A stretch of 64,000 nucleotides of DNA from Marsupella aquatica. Its lineage: Eukaryota; Marchantiophyta. The notes below the pieces were generated by a model, which did not search any database, had not been told where the DNA came from, and saw only the letters and a program-made list of their open reading frames with translations. The position numbers and the translations under genes were made by a program. The stretch is from the NCBI GenBank assembly GCA_973895155.1, contig OZ316898.1:4464001-4528000 (forward strand). The letters are read 5' to 3'. Below are positions 24,241 to 35,768 of the stretch, piece after piece (the first letter of the stretch is position 1; each line of letters starts with the position of its first letter).

Positions 24241-27200
24241 ACCATATGCTCTAATAGACCAAAAGCCTTGGCACTTGTCTTTTGTAAGAATTGCCAAGAG
24301 TTTCAAATCCTTGACCTCCCTCATAAGCCCATCAAGCAGTGTGCCAAGTACACAACCTGACTTAGTAGATGCATTGGAACCATTTAAATTTATTCAGATA
24401 TTTGTGAGCCTTCCGTTAGGCTGGTGCTTATAAAGTTCTTGTTAAGCAAAATGATTCCAGCCCTGTGTGTGCAAGTGTGTTTGCTTAGAAAATATGCACA
24501 AAACGTGCTTACTCTGCGTACAATAAACCTAAGAACAGGATGCTCCGGGCTTAAGTAGTTATTGCACTTATTGAGGGTGCCTGTACAGAGCCTGCTGTAA
24601 TAAGCTCTTCCAACAAATATAAATATTGTGGCCCACATTGCGCCTGAAACAAACAGGACCTTACTATATACATAAACTCCCCAAACTTATGAAAAGGATA
24701 ATGTCATGGTTAGAAGGCCTTATGAGACATAGTGCCCCTCAAAGGAGGGTTCTAGCCCCAGTTTTGAAAGTGTTTTTTCTCACAATTACCGTACCTAATG
24801 TAGGACATTAAAATACCCAAACTTATGAAATGGATGGGATATATTAAAGGGCCATGGAACGATTTGTTGGCATGCAATTGGTTGAAAACGAGGAAGAAGT
24901 TACATATGGAAACTATTAAACCATGTATTATATTAGATTCTGGATACAAGCTCTGTTTCCAAGACAATACTTTATTTTTTTTGTATATGGTCACCCATTT
25001 CTCTCTTTTGCATTTTACTAGATTTGTGGTCCTTCCCGCAATCCACTCCTCAAAAGAAGGGAGACACATATATGTGGAAAATTAATGTCTTGTAAAATAC
25101 AAAGAGAAAAATCAACTGGAGCAAATAGACTAATAGGGCCATGTTGTTTGGGTAGCTGCTGTAAGCAGGGCCCACGAGAGTCCCAGTTGACCCAGTGGTA
25201 ACTTCTGCTGCTACTTCCTTTCCTTGATCGCTCCCTCAATGATTTTTTCTTACCTGGGTCTGTGTTGACACAATCATGGTGTTTTGGAAATGTATGGGAA
25301 TCTCTCTAGATGGTATTTCTTGCCCGGTTCTCTTTTGTCACAATCATGTTGTCATGTTTGTTATGGGAATCTTCACTATGGTGCCAAAAGACAAAAAAGC
25401 CAAACCAGTAGACACACCTCCTAAAGGCAAAGCAACCCAATAAGAGTAAAAAGAAAGCCCCTCAAGAAGACCAAAAATGTCCAACAAACCAGGAGTCCCA
25501 CACACCAACAAGGGAACTTCAGTCCTAGTTATTAAAAAAAATCTGCTGTTGGCACGTTGGTTTTGGGCTTTGGGAAATGGGCTTTGGGAATCATCGGCTC
25601 TCTCTAAGTACAAAATCCATAACTGCAAATATGAATAACTGCATGGCATCTTGTTCTTCCCCCTCTTTTGATGTTGAGTTTGCATTTTCTCACCTTTTGT
25701 AAGTGCAAAAAGGTCTGAAATAATTTTGCTAAATGACACTTTCATATGTGCAAACCCTTGATAAGTGATAATGTAACTTATTGGTAAGCAAACAATCCCA
25801 TCAAATTACATTACTGATAAGTCCATGCCCTTATTAGCACAGTCAAAAATGCACTGATGGAGCTGGACACCAAATTTAGTTCAGGGGTGTACACTTTGGT
25901 TGTGAGTCACTTGCTCACTAAAAGAGGGTCACTCTTATTGATAAGTACACAATTCTATGGGTTTACATTTATAATAAGCGCAAAACCCCTTTTAGTGCAC
26001 ACTCGATGCTCTTGGGAGTGTGCACTTGAACAAAGTTAACGTATGAGAATCTTGGACCTATGGACAAGATATTTTGGAGTGCTTACGAAATTTTGTGATG
26101 CAACTGTTTAGAATCTTCTAAACATCTTGATGTAAACACTGATGTTTCAGTCTAGTAGATTATTTTAAAAATAGACTAAAACAGGACAATAATGTTTTGG
26201 TATCTGAAGTCCCCCTGGACCTAAAAGTTTGAGTTGATGCTTGGATAGACTAGCACAACCACAAATATCCTTTCCTTTCACTCAGATAGCACTTCAAAAT
26301 CCATACTGGTCTTGTTAACAGATTTGTCCATCCAGGTTGCAAGGTTCATGGGAGTGTCCCATCCAAGCATTGTTTTCAATATTTTGGATTTGTATTTTTT
26401 ATCGGAATATCGGAAAATTTTAATATTTCAGGGATAGGGATGACACCATGGTACAGTGATCTCTCTATAAGTGCACAATTCATAAGTGCAATCTGGATAC
26501 TTAGGAATTATCTATTTTTTCTGTCCAAGATTAGCCATTTTCTCTCCTAGTCACATACCCCATTAACCACAGTCTAATGGGAATCCTTAAATCTGTTCAT
26601 GGAGATGATATTTAGGAAATGATGTAAGTTAGAGTCAAAAGACTCCTGGAATCAGCTTTGAAGTAGGTTGGCACTAAAGATGACAGAGATAACAATTCTG
26701 TCACTACTTTTCTACCGCAAATAACCAACTGCCCACCCTTTTTAGTGAATTGTGGTTTCAATTCCGTAATAAATAAGTAACTAAATGAAGCAACACAGCA
26801 TGGCAGTTAAGAATCCCACACAGGCAGAAGGTAACCTCGCGTTTCTTCATTTCCTCGTGTCGTGCTCGAGGACAGAAGAAGTGGCGATGAGGTAATGGAA
26901 TACTCATCTAACCTTCCGAACAAGTGCAGAGAGTGCAAAGCAAGATTGACTCTCTCGTTTTCTCTTTCTTTAGCGGAAGGTCAAGTTCATCTGCACACGA
27001 GAGGCAGTCAGAAGAGCAATTCTCAATCATGGCTAACAAACGATAGTCTCTCTTGAGGAAATCACTGTAGTCCTCAGTGAGAGCTCTGACATTGCTGCTC
27101 GGAATTGAATTTCGGAAATTGCTTCAATCTGCAAATGAATATCGAATCAAAAAATTTCGAGAGTAAGGGAATTCAGGAAGACATCATTGCTCCTCACCTA

Positions 27201-29056
27201 AGATGGAGGCATTGACTGGACCATGAAGAGGTTGAGTACTCTTGCTCCACAACGATGCATGAGAAGCGAGGCAACTAATGATAGAGAGATGACTTTGGAT
27301 TGAACAAAAGAGAGGAGGGGAGGGAAACACCAAAACTAGCCAGGATGTGATTGCGAAGGTGAAAGGATGAGAGCAATTGATCTCCAAGGATTCCAACGGG
27401 ACTACGTGATCAGCGATTTAAACCCGAAATCCGCAACAGGTGGAAAGAATGATTGAATAAACGGAAGAATTGAATGTGAAGGGGTCCAATGAAGTCATGA
27501 GACACCGAAGTCTCAAACAACAATAATCGATGAAATGACGAAATGAGTGTCCGAGGAGACCAACAATGTGTTTCAATCTCAAAGTGACAGGACAGACCCA
27601 ATGGTCACCAAGTTCACGGGACTAAGTCACTCCTAAAGCAAATACTTCAACCACTCCACTTTCACAGCCGAGTGGGAGAACAGGGAGTGCGCTGAGACTA
27701 TTAAACGCTCTGGTTAGAATCTTCCTTGCTTTGCCTGCCGCCCCTCGCTCTCTCTCTCATTGCTGACCCGGCTTTATGCTTTGAGTCTCTCCTGGACTTC
27801 TGGTAAAGAAACAATTCAAGGGTAACAATTTGCAGCTCAGCTAGAAATTTATCGATGATACACACATGAGTTTTTTGGCAGCGAGCTCTGTTGAGAGATG
27901 CAAGAGTATGGCTATCTAAAAAATTAATAAATGGGCATCCTAGTCTTCACCGTGCCCAAGATCGGGACAGTACAGGAAGGCTCCAAGATGACACAATTTC
28001 AAATGGCCATGCTGCGATCCTCCCCTTACATAAGCTCCATTCATCTGGAAGTATGATCAATTGCGCAATCTAGCTACTCAGATAAGAATTATTCTTGAGG
28101 ATTTGAAATCCCCTCGGCGCAAAATTAAATGCCTCTCAATCAACTATGCCCACCACTGCTTGAAAAAAATTGAATCCTTCTAGGCGTACAACAATGCCCA
28201 TTCTATGGTAGCGTCGGTGTCCTGGTGGCAGAGTACCATGGTACAGTTCCCAGTAGTCAAAGCTGCTGTGACTACTAGAAAGTCTCCGTCGTGAATCTGT
28301 CTTGACCAAACCTTGACAACTATGCTAAACACTAGATTTCCAATGAACAAAGTTTTGCGAACTGACCATATTGAGATAAAGTGATAACCTAGACAATTCT
28401 ATGGTTTAAATTGTGATGGCATCGTGGGTTCCATAGTGCCTCGCACTAGATGCGCACAAGGTAATTGCGAACCATCTCTGGCCACCACCGCTACCTACCA
28501 GACAGCAATCGCTTGAGACAAGCGAGAATTAATGTAGATGGCCCTAAGTTTGACACATAGGTTTACACACTCTAAACAATACCGTGGAGAAGTGTGTTGC
28601 ATTACTTTCTAAAATCCATTGTTGAAATAGTTGGCTTTGGATGAGTTGAAAAACTATTCTGGCAAGGAAATTGTTGAACTGCAGTTTGTCCAGTCTTTGT
28701 TCAAAGGTGTTCTAGATGATCCAAACGAGAGCTAAAATTTTACGTCCTCGGGTGAGCTCCATTTCCATTCCAACCTGCAATTAGATCTTCAACTGTGCTC
28801 ATGATTCCTAATTGAAATACCTTTGCTGGCTCCAGAGCTGAACTCCCAAGCGATTGGGATTGCCTCAAGCTCAGAGCACCACGCTGCAGCTTCAGAACTA
28901 GTTGAGGTTTGCTCATATATTCAGCTCGGTCACTATTTTCAGCTGGCCTAGTCTCCAGATTCAATCCACCATGTAGTCTCAATAAAGATATGTTCATTGT
29001 CACACATTTTATAACACATTTATCTATTTTACATATATTGTCCAACACATACCTCA
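24241..29056. other. Intergenic, no supported gene
   Basis: I see no recognisable gene. Several stretches (24400-24640, 25740-26010, 26455-26500) share words like ATAAGTGCA and ACTTATTG. At 26455 CAGTGATCTCTCTATAAG resembles a Tc1/mariner-pogo type end, but no partner end was found. The 28740-29057 minus-strand frame is not supported by splice signals or family. Confidence 0.4.
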
Positions 29057-29289
29057 CATAGAATCAAAACAGATAGGGATCCACTAACTAATTGCGTCGG
29101 TTTTAGTGACAACCTACTTAAAAGCTCCTCCTGGAAGCTTATCTGAGTTTACTCACATTATTTATTAAACTTCGGATCTCCCTAGATCTAATGTTGACCG
29201 TTTAGATTAATAGGACCTGTTGATATCACTTAGAGTGAAGAGAAGATGAAGGAGAAGATGCTAAGGAATCTCTATCGTACAAGGTGACA

Positions 29290-29690
29290 TTGCGAAAGAA
29301 GATCACGCTGCCCTCTGCCCGGGATGAGGGCGGTCAGGGGCAGGGGCTAGGGGCCAGGGGACCCTGAGGTGAAGCATCGCACTGACCGCGGTTGTAACGC
29401 GCCGTACAAAACCGTACAGAATTTGCAGAACGTACGGTTTCCTTAATCGTCCAGTTTCGGGCAGGGAAACATGGGGGCAGACGGGCAGGCATGAGGGCTC
29501 CGTCGTCGTGGCAGGCCGGGCAGGGACACGGAAGGTGCCACGGAAGTTTGCCCCCTCTGGAACCATCGTACACGACAGAGGACACGTGTTGCGACTGGCG
29601 CAATCACATCTCTGATCTCTGCGTCCGTCATTCCGCCGGAAATACTCGTGGCCGTCTCCTCAGTCCGTCGGTCTCCCGCCCCGTAATCAT
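29290..29690. other. GC- and CpG-rich island in AT-rich DNA
   Basis: GC content rises abruptly at 29300 and falls at about 29690. The island is full of GGGCAGG/CCTGCCC words and holds a hairpin (AACCGTAC and GTACGGTT around 29410-29445). Three overlapping minus-strand frames are open but share no family resemblance. The left flank (29170-29230) resembles 13265-13325 (GATCTCCCTAGAT type with GACCTGT), implying a shared repeat family. A promoter with no visible gene, or a young inserted repeat, are both possible. Confidence 0.4.
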
Positions 29691-30429
29691 GACCCCGTGT
29701 CTAATCTGTATCTATAGGGCCTGAATAGTGAGTTACCCATTTTCTGAATGTTAATAAAAATAAGAAAAAATGTTGGTGTTCTCCTTCGTCTTTGTTCTCA
29801 TGTGTGTTTTTGATATTCACTCATATGTTAGTTTTGTCTTTACCTAGAGTCATAGTCTAGAGGTTTACTCTAGTCTCTAAAATCTAGACCCAACTCTGGC
29901 TTTTGTTCCCTTTACAAATAATATATCTTCGTATGCAGTCTAGTTGGGGTTCTGGTTGTTACACATCAAAAAGCCATGGTGGGATACTTACACGGAATAA
30001 CGCTCACTAATGGAGAAAAGAAAATTGAGTTTACCATGGTAGGGAAAACATATTCAACATGTGGGCACTTGTTAGAGTACACCTATGCTGTTGTTTTTTG
30101 ATGTGCAATTATGGCCAGGCCTATAGTTAATGGTCAATTATTTATGGAAGTCTCAAACTGCCAAGGCTGCCAAAAGATCCCCAGCCTGAAAGTGAGAGTT
30201 AGGGACTTGGTCACTTGTGGTTGTAAAAGATTTTGTGAGTCTGCTACTTTCCAGAAATCTGTGTGACTGTGACCGTGACCAGAGCCAAAGCCAAGAGGTT
30301 TGAGATGTCCTACTACCATGCTAGCAAGTCAGAATGATTTTTTCTTGTGAAGAAAGAAATTCCTTGCAGTATCATACTTTTCCCTAAAACAATGTAAAAA
30401 CCCTAAATATTCATCACTTTGCTAGGGAA

Positions 30430-30660
30430 CTTAGTCCCTCGCTAGCTAGCCAGAATTTGGTTTCAAATATTCTAAATTTTGCTTCATTTTTCCATAAAAT
30501 CTAAATTTATGGATTCCTCAAATGGCTGGCGAACTCACTAGCCATAAGGAGGATCCCATAACAATATTGCTAGCCATGACAAGTTTACAGATTTTAGTGG
30601 AGTCCTGACTCCTTATGGCTAGCCAATTCCTTTTGGCTTGCTATCCCATGAGCTGTTCAG
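30430..30660. repeat. Short inverted repeat region with CTAGCC words
   Basis: CTAGCCATAAGGAG near 30538 is matched by its inverse near 30607. CTAGCTAGCC near 30442 adds a further copy of the core. Possibly a decayed miniature element. From 30685 to 30980 two diverged copies of a ~90-bp phrase ending CATGCTTGTGGGTT follow. Confidence 0.35.
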
Positions 30661-31470
30661 GGGCCATGGAGGTTACCCCCTCAGGGATTACAGTGCACAA
30701 CCTTCTCTGGGCCGCCCATGGATTTACCCTACACACCCATACAGCCATGCTTGTGGGTTAGAGATTGCTATAGTAAACCCGGGGTGTCTAGTTTATCAGT
30801 CTCTTGTACAGCTGCTTGCTCTGAGTCAGTATGAATGGAAGGCCTCTTTTAGTCCCTTCATCTTCTTCCCAGAGACCTGACTCTTTTAGAGATTACACTC
30901 TATAACCCCCTCCAGGCTATTGATTTCCCCAGGCCCCCATGCTTGTGGTTTATGTTCACTATAGTAAAGTGAGGTCACCCATATCTATTCATCGTAATTG
31001 CAGAGTACATGTGAAAAATGAGAGAATGCTCTCCCTACCGCCTATGCCCCCTAGGGACCCCAAGATTTGTGGGCCTAATCTAAGTTATTCTTATTCTAAT
31101 GTGATCAAGGGTTAACTAATCCTAATATGGCCAAACTAACCAAAGCAAGGAACTCGAGTCAATTCTTTCAATGCCCAGTCGATGCCCCCCCAATGGACAA
31201 GCAGTCTATGATGATGATGACGTCTTATGGGTTGGTGGATTGTAATATGAAGGAGGTCTGGCAGAGTTTTTAGCCTAAACCTTGCTCCCGTGATGCTCAG
31301 CTTTTACTCCTTTTCAGGTCACTGGGTTACAAGCTACTAGGGTAACCCAACCCGAGCCCAGAGTGCTGTGATCCTTTTGCTGCTTCATCCTTTGCTTCTT
31401 CCGGGAGCCCCTGATTTCCCGGCCCGTGTACTTCTGTTCCTAGTCCTGATTTTATTCTTCGGGTGCTAGT

Positions 31471-31719
31471 ATGCCCCGTCGACGCCCGACCGGTGGACAA
31501 GCAGTCTTGGACGACGACGACGACGACGACGACGGTACCTCGGCGTCTTGTGGGGTTGGTGGATTGTTCGGAGGAAAGGCACCGGGGGAGGAGGCGCAAG
31601 CGCAGCGAGCAGTGCTCCTTGAATTTCTTCCCACACGCTATGAATTGCAACGCCACCCACACAACACTGAGGCAGAGAGAGAGGCAGGCAGGCAGGCAGC
31701 GAGAGAGGCAGACGCATAA
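31471..31719 (+). CDS. Small ORF (82 codons) upstream of SKIP35 gene; possible uORF
   Basis: An ATG at 31471 opens 82 codons starting MPRRRPTGGQAVLDDDDDD and ending TAG near 31719. The Asp run is a (GAC)n repeat. It lies about 1.1 kb upstream of the SKIP35 start on the same strand, in sequence full of simple repeats, so it could be a uORF in a long leader. A decayed copy of its first 25 codons lies exactly 300 bp upstream. I know no family for it; coding status is doubtful. Confidence 0.25.
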   Translation: MPRRRPTGGQAVLDDDDDDDDGTSASCGVGGLFGGKAPGEEAQAQRAVLLEFLPTRYELQRHPHNTEAEREAGRQAAREADA

Positions 31720-32540
31720 AAGGAAGGGAAGGAAGGGAGGGAAGAGACGGACAACGACGATACAGCAGCAGAAGAACCCTAGAATTTGGTTGTGCCAGCG
31801 CTGAATTGGTGGTGCTGCTTTCGGATGAATTTCTCCTGACGCCCACAAAGGTCTTGCTTGAGACGAGGACACGGAAACAAGGGCGGTGGGGAGGCACTGG
31901 AACTTGGTAGGCTGCGTATGAATGAATGAATGTCCGGCTGTGTCTTGACGCTGAAGGGAGAAGGAAAATAGAGGGGCGGTGTCGCTGCTGCTGCTGCTGC
32001 TTTTGCGCAATTGGATTTGGGTCCCGTTCATGGTTGGATGGATTGGTGACGAATGAATGAATCAATGAATGGAAGGATCGTTGGATGGTTGACTGAGGTG
32101 GGTGAGTGAATGAATGACAGAATGGAATGAAATGGCTGGATGAATGTGCGAGAGGGCAGAGCGGCCTCTGTTTGCTGTTGGAGACGAGGTTGCGGTCAGA
32201 GGTGGTATCCTGGAGACTCGACGTCTCTCCGAGGAAGAGAGAGTGATAGAGAGTTGGAAGGAGAGATCGGTCGTTGCTGGGAGTCAATCAATCGGTGGGA
32301 CCGAAACCTCTCCGTTGTCCGAGGGAGGAGAATTGGTCAGAGGAGCTGATCATCTGCAGTCGTTTTGGGGCTTGAAAGTGGAGCGCAAAGGATGGGGAGC
32401 AGTCTCTTTTGATACTGGATTGTCCAGAGGCATGTAGCAGGAGGAGAATAATTGCGGATGGCTTGCTCTTGCAGTAACGATGAGGAAGTAGACGACGATG
32501 GCACCGGAGGTGAACCATCATCATCATCATCGAACCCCCG
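31500..32540. repeat. Simple-sequence-rich leader region of SKIP35
   Basis: (GAC)n at about 31508-31535, (GGCA)n at 31683-31700, GGAA/GGGA runs near 31722-31745, GAATGAATG runs near 31918-31930 and 32050-32125, (GCT)n near 31984-32002 and (ATC)n near 32516-32531. This dense microsatellite content within about 1 kb of the ATG is typical of long plant 5' leaders. Confidence 0.75.
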
Positions 32541-32849
32541 CTGATGGCTGCTGGGTATGTCAGAGCAGCAACTGGCAGCAACTGGCTTGTGGCTTATACG
32601 AGGATGCCTAAACCACAGGGAGAACAGACGTTCTTCGGCATTTGATATAGGGATTTGATTGATTGCCAATGATTACATTCCTTGCAACTCCTTTCGGTCA
32701 CCCGTCCTCCTGGAGAACGAATTGGAGCCTGCCTTAGGTCCAGCGCACGACAATTGAAGAGTCAGAGGGGGAAGGGGGCAGATTAGGCTATGCTTTTGAA
32801 CTTGGGACAATTACATCTGGTCGCGTATTAGAGGAGTTGAGGAGTCCGA

Positions 32850-35768
32850 ATGTTGTATACGACGGCCACGGAGATGGAGGAGCCCGAGTCGACACCGATG
32901 GAAGAGGACGAGGCTGCGGTGGAGGTGAGGCACGCGTTTGAGAGCCGCCACGATATCGACCACGGTCAACCCCCGGATTGCCTCCTGGCTAGCACGAGCG
33001 GGAGAGAGCGGGGAGCGACGGAGCGGATCGACAACAGCAGCAATCATCAAGGAGGGGCATTGCGCTCTGCTGATGAGGCTCACAACCCGTCGTTGCATCC
33101 GCAGAGGCTGGTGGCAGAGGTTTCTCAAAGAGAAGCTGGAGGAGGAGGAGGAGGGGTTTCTGATAGGGCGGTGGTCTCTCAACGGGACAGGGATCATTGC
33201 AGGAGGATTAGCAGCTGCACAATCAGGGGGAGTAGATCGAGAAGCTGTGCTAGCAGGGGAGACGACGACGGAAGAGGCACGTCGAAACGAGACAAGCATG
33301 ACCTCGGGCGGTCGTTCCAGCTGGCCGTGAGCGCCCACGACTGGGCGCTGGCAGAGAGTTTCATTTCGTTGGCTGATCCCCAGCGCCTAAACGATTTATT
33401 GTGCATTGCGTTGGATTCCGTTTGGTTCTTGAGCACCACGCAGGAACTTGCGGCTGCCAGAAGGCTCATCGAAAAACTCATCCAAGCAGGGGCTTCGGAT
33501 TTCACCAGGGCGGCCCTCCGGACTTCCTTCTTGGCATCGTGTGTCTCTGCCTGTAGGAGCCGGACCATGAGCCTTGCCGATACCGTCACCGTCATGGCTC
33601 AGAGGTAATTGTCATCTCCACCGATATCGTCTCGGTTTTACCTCATGGGGACTTTAAGCCATCATCTGAATCTGCCCATCACGGGCTTGCTGTTTCCAAC
33701 TCCTTTAATTATTTGCATTGAGGAAAATAGGGGTTCAATTATCATATTCAATGGATTTCCTGCCTTCTCAGGCATATAGCAAAGAGGTGGAAACAGCAGC
33801 GTAGCTTCAATATATGTCCTTCAGCAGGACAGTTTCCTGGGAGGGCAATTTCTTAGAGAGAGGCTTTCAATTCTAACTCTTGTTCAAACCTACTTAGGAT
33901 TGCTGAATTGTTTGGAAACTGTGTTGCACGGTATGCTTATGACCAGCTTCTGTCTTAGTATATGTCTTTCCCTCGTTGTATTTCACTGTGTTCAAGACTA
34001 ATGGATTGGACACCCTATCGTGCAAATAGGTTGCGAGAGAGGCTTCAAGAGTGCAACGGTGACGAGGTGTTGAAAGCTGAGGCTGCTGCCAAGGTTCAGA
34101 GATTTACGGAGTGGGCGCTCAAGTGTATAGGATCACATTCACGAGGACGTTGTAAAGGGGAGGCAGAGTGCAGCACCGGTGTGGTGCAGAGCTCAGCAAT
34201 TGAGTCCAGGCTGCAGTTGATGGCTTTCAAACGCTTTTTGGAATTGGCTGGAACGCGCCTGACTGGCAAGGACTACACCGAGGCATTTGATGCTGCTTGT
34301 TTTCCTTTAACCTTATTTTCGAGTGCCATTGATCCTGGATGGGCGACAGGCATTGCCGCGAGCGCGATGCAGGGGCTATTGGGGTTGTTGGTGGAAGGAG
34401 GCGCTGACAATGTGAATCAGTGTTTCTTAGAAGCGGCTCGGTTTGGGAGCACGGAGCTGGTGCGAATCTTATTGCAGGTGAGACTCTCAATCTTGTTGAA
34501 TGCCTATCTGCTCCCTCTGCGTTTTTCTCTCATCACAGATGTCTTGATTCCTGCATGTAGCCCCTCGAGAAACCCTGGATGCTCATCGTCAGGTGCTTCA
34601 TCCATACCTCGTTCATTTGCTATCTCGTTGGACGGTCAATTTTCTTCTAGTCTCGTAGCACGCGTGACGATTGGGAAGCTGTTCTCTTCCTATCCTTCGA
34701 GTGCTCTGCATGTTCTGAGACAAATGGCCATCGGTTTTTTTAATGAATTCCCATGTTGACGAGTGTGAGTATGAAACGGCGATCCAGCTTGTTGAGTTGA
34801 ATGTTTCGACCTATCTTTGGCAGTTTCTCTTTGATTTGGACCGAATTGGTTCCTTAGGTCACATTTGAAATCTGCGGTTGCAAGGAAACAGTCCCTGGTA
34901 TGCTACCTCGACATCATCTCATGGTTGGCTCTTTTGCTTGGGCATTTTGCAGATTGCTCATAGCAATGGGGTGGAGCTAGATGCGGACTTGGCATTGGGT
35001 TTTGCTTCTCACTACTGCAAAATTAGCACAATGGAGTGCTTAGTTGATGAGGGGAATGCAGAGGCTTTCCTGGGCCCGCTCATGAGAGCTGCAGAGCGAG
35101 GTTGCATGGAAGTGGTGCAATGGTTTGTGGAGAGGGGCTGCAGGGACATGGAGCTGTGTCTAGCGTTGACAGCTGCAGCCTCAAGCAGCCGAGTTGACAT
35201 AGCCGACTATCTACTGAGCCATGTACCACGTCATGTTCTCCAAACCCTTAGTGCAGAAATCCTAAAGGCAGCCGGAGAAAGGAGTGGCGGATCGCTGAAG
35301 GGTATTGCGTTCCTCTTACAGGCCGACTTTTTGAATAATCCTGAGGCAACTTACAGAATTGCCGATGGCATTGCAAAATCAGAAGATGAAGCAGTCACTC
35401 CAGAGTTACGCTCGTTTTTGCAAGAGGAATGGTCGGAAGAGGCATTCCTAAGGGGTAGGATGCTGGGTCAGGCGCATCATCTTAATGTCATGAGGGCTCT
35501 CAAGAGAGGGTGTTCACCCCTCCATCTACAAGAGCTCCCTCTTCAACTACAGGTTACTGTGGCTTACTTGCCCTTGTACAAGGAGTGCTCAGCAGCAAGG
35601 GGTGTAATTCTATCACAATGGCTTAGAGGGCAATTAGTAGAGGCAGCTGTCCGACTTTGTGCGGGTCCAAAGGCTCCCTCTGAGGAGACAATTGTGAAGT
35701 CCAGCAAGGCAGCATTGCTTACTATATTGGAGTCACGTCTGCCAGGGTTTTTGCTCACCCGTGTGTAA
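32850..35768 (+). CDS. SKIP35: Ankyrin-repeat protein SKIP35-like
   Basis: Plant-specific protein related to Arabidopsis SKIP35, named as a partner of the SKP1-type (ASK) subunit of SCF ubiquitin ligases; its biochemical role is not settled. Exons 32850-33604, 34030-34477 and 34953-35768 total 2019 nt, or 672 residues, with closed phases. The variable N-terminus (1-150) is acidic then Ser/Arg/Gly-rich. The conserved core begins about residue 155 with AVSAHDWALAESFISLADPQ, then TRAALRTSFLASCVSACRSR and MSLADTVTVMAQR. Exon 2 gives RLRERLQECNGDEVLKAEA and LVEGGADNVNQCFLEAARFG. Exon 3 carries ankyrin-like units: FASHYCKISTMECLVDEGNA, RAAERGCMEVVQWFVERGC and EILKAAGERSGGSLKG. It ends in the usual C-terminal region (VEAAVRLC, LESRLPGFLL). 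The start could be the ATG at 32850 or the in-frame ATG at 32874 (MEEPESTPMEED), which looks more like related N-termini. Confidence 0.92.

Noticed and set aside
28740-29057. 105-codon minus-strand frame ending near GWNGNGAHPRT
   Set aside because: No recognisable family, no splice-site context and no neighbouring exon; it may be chance or a pseudogene fragment.
31466-32287. Long minus-strand frames opposite the SKIP35 leader
   Set aside because: They are antisense readings of simple repeats (Pro/Ser/Leu-rich low complexity).
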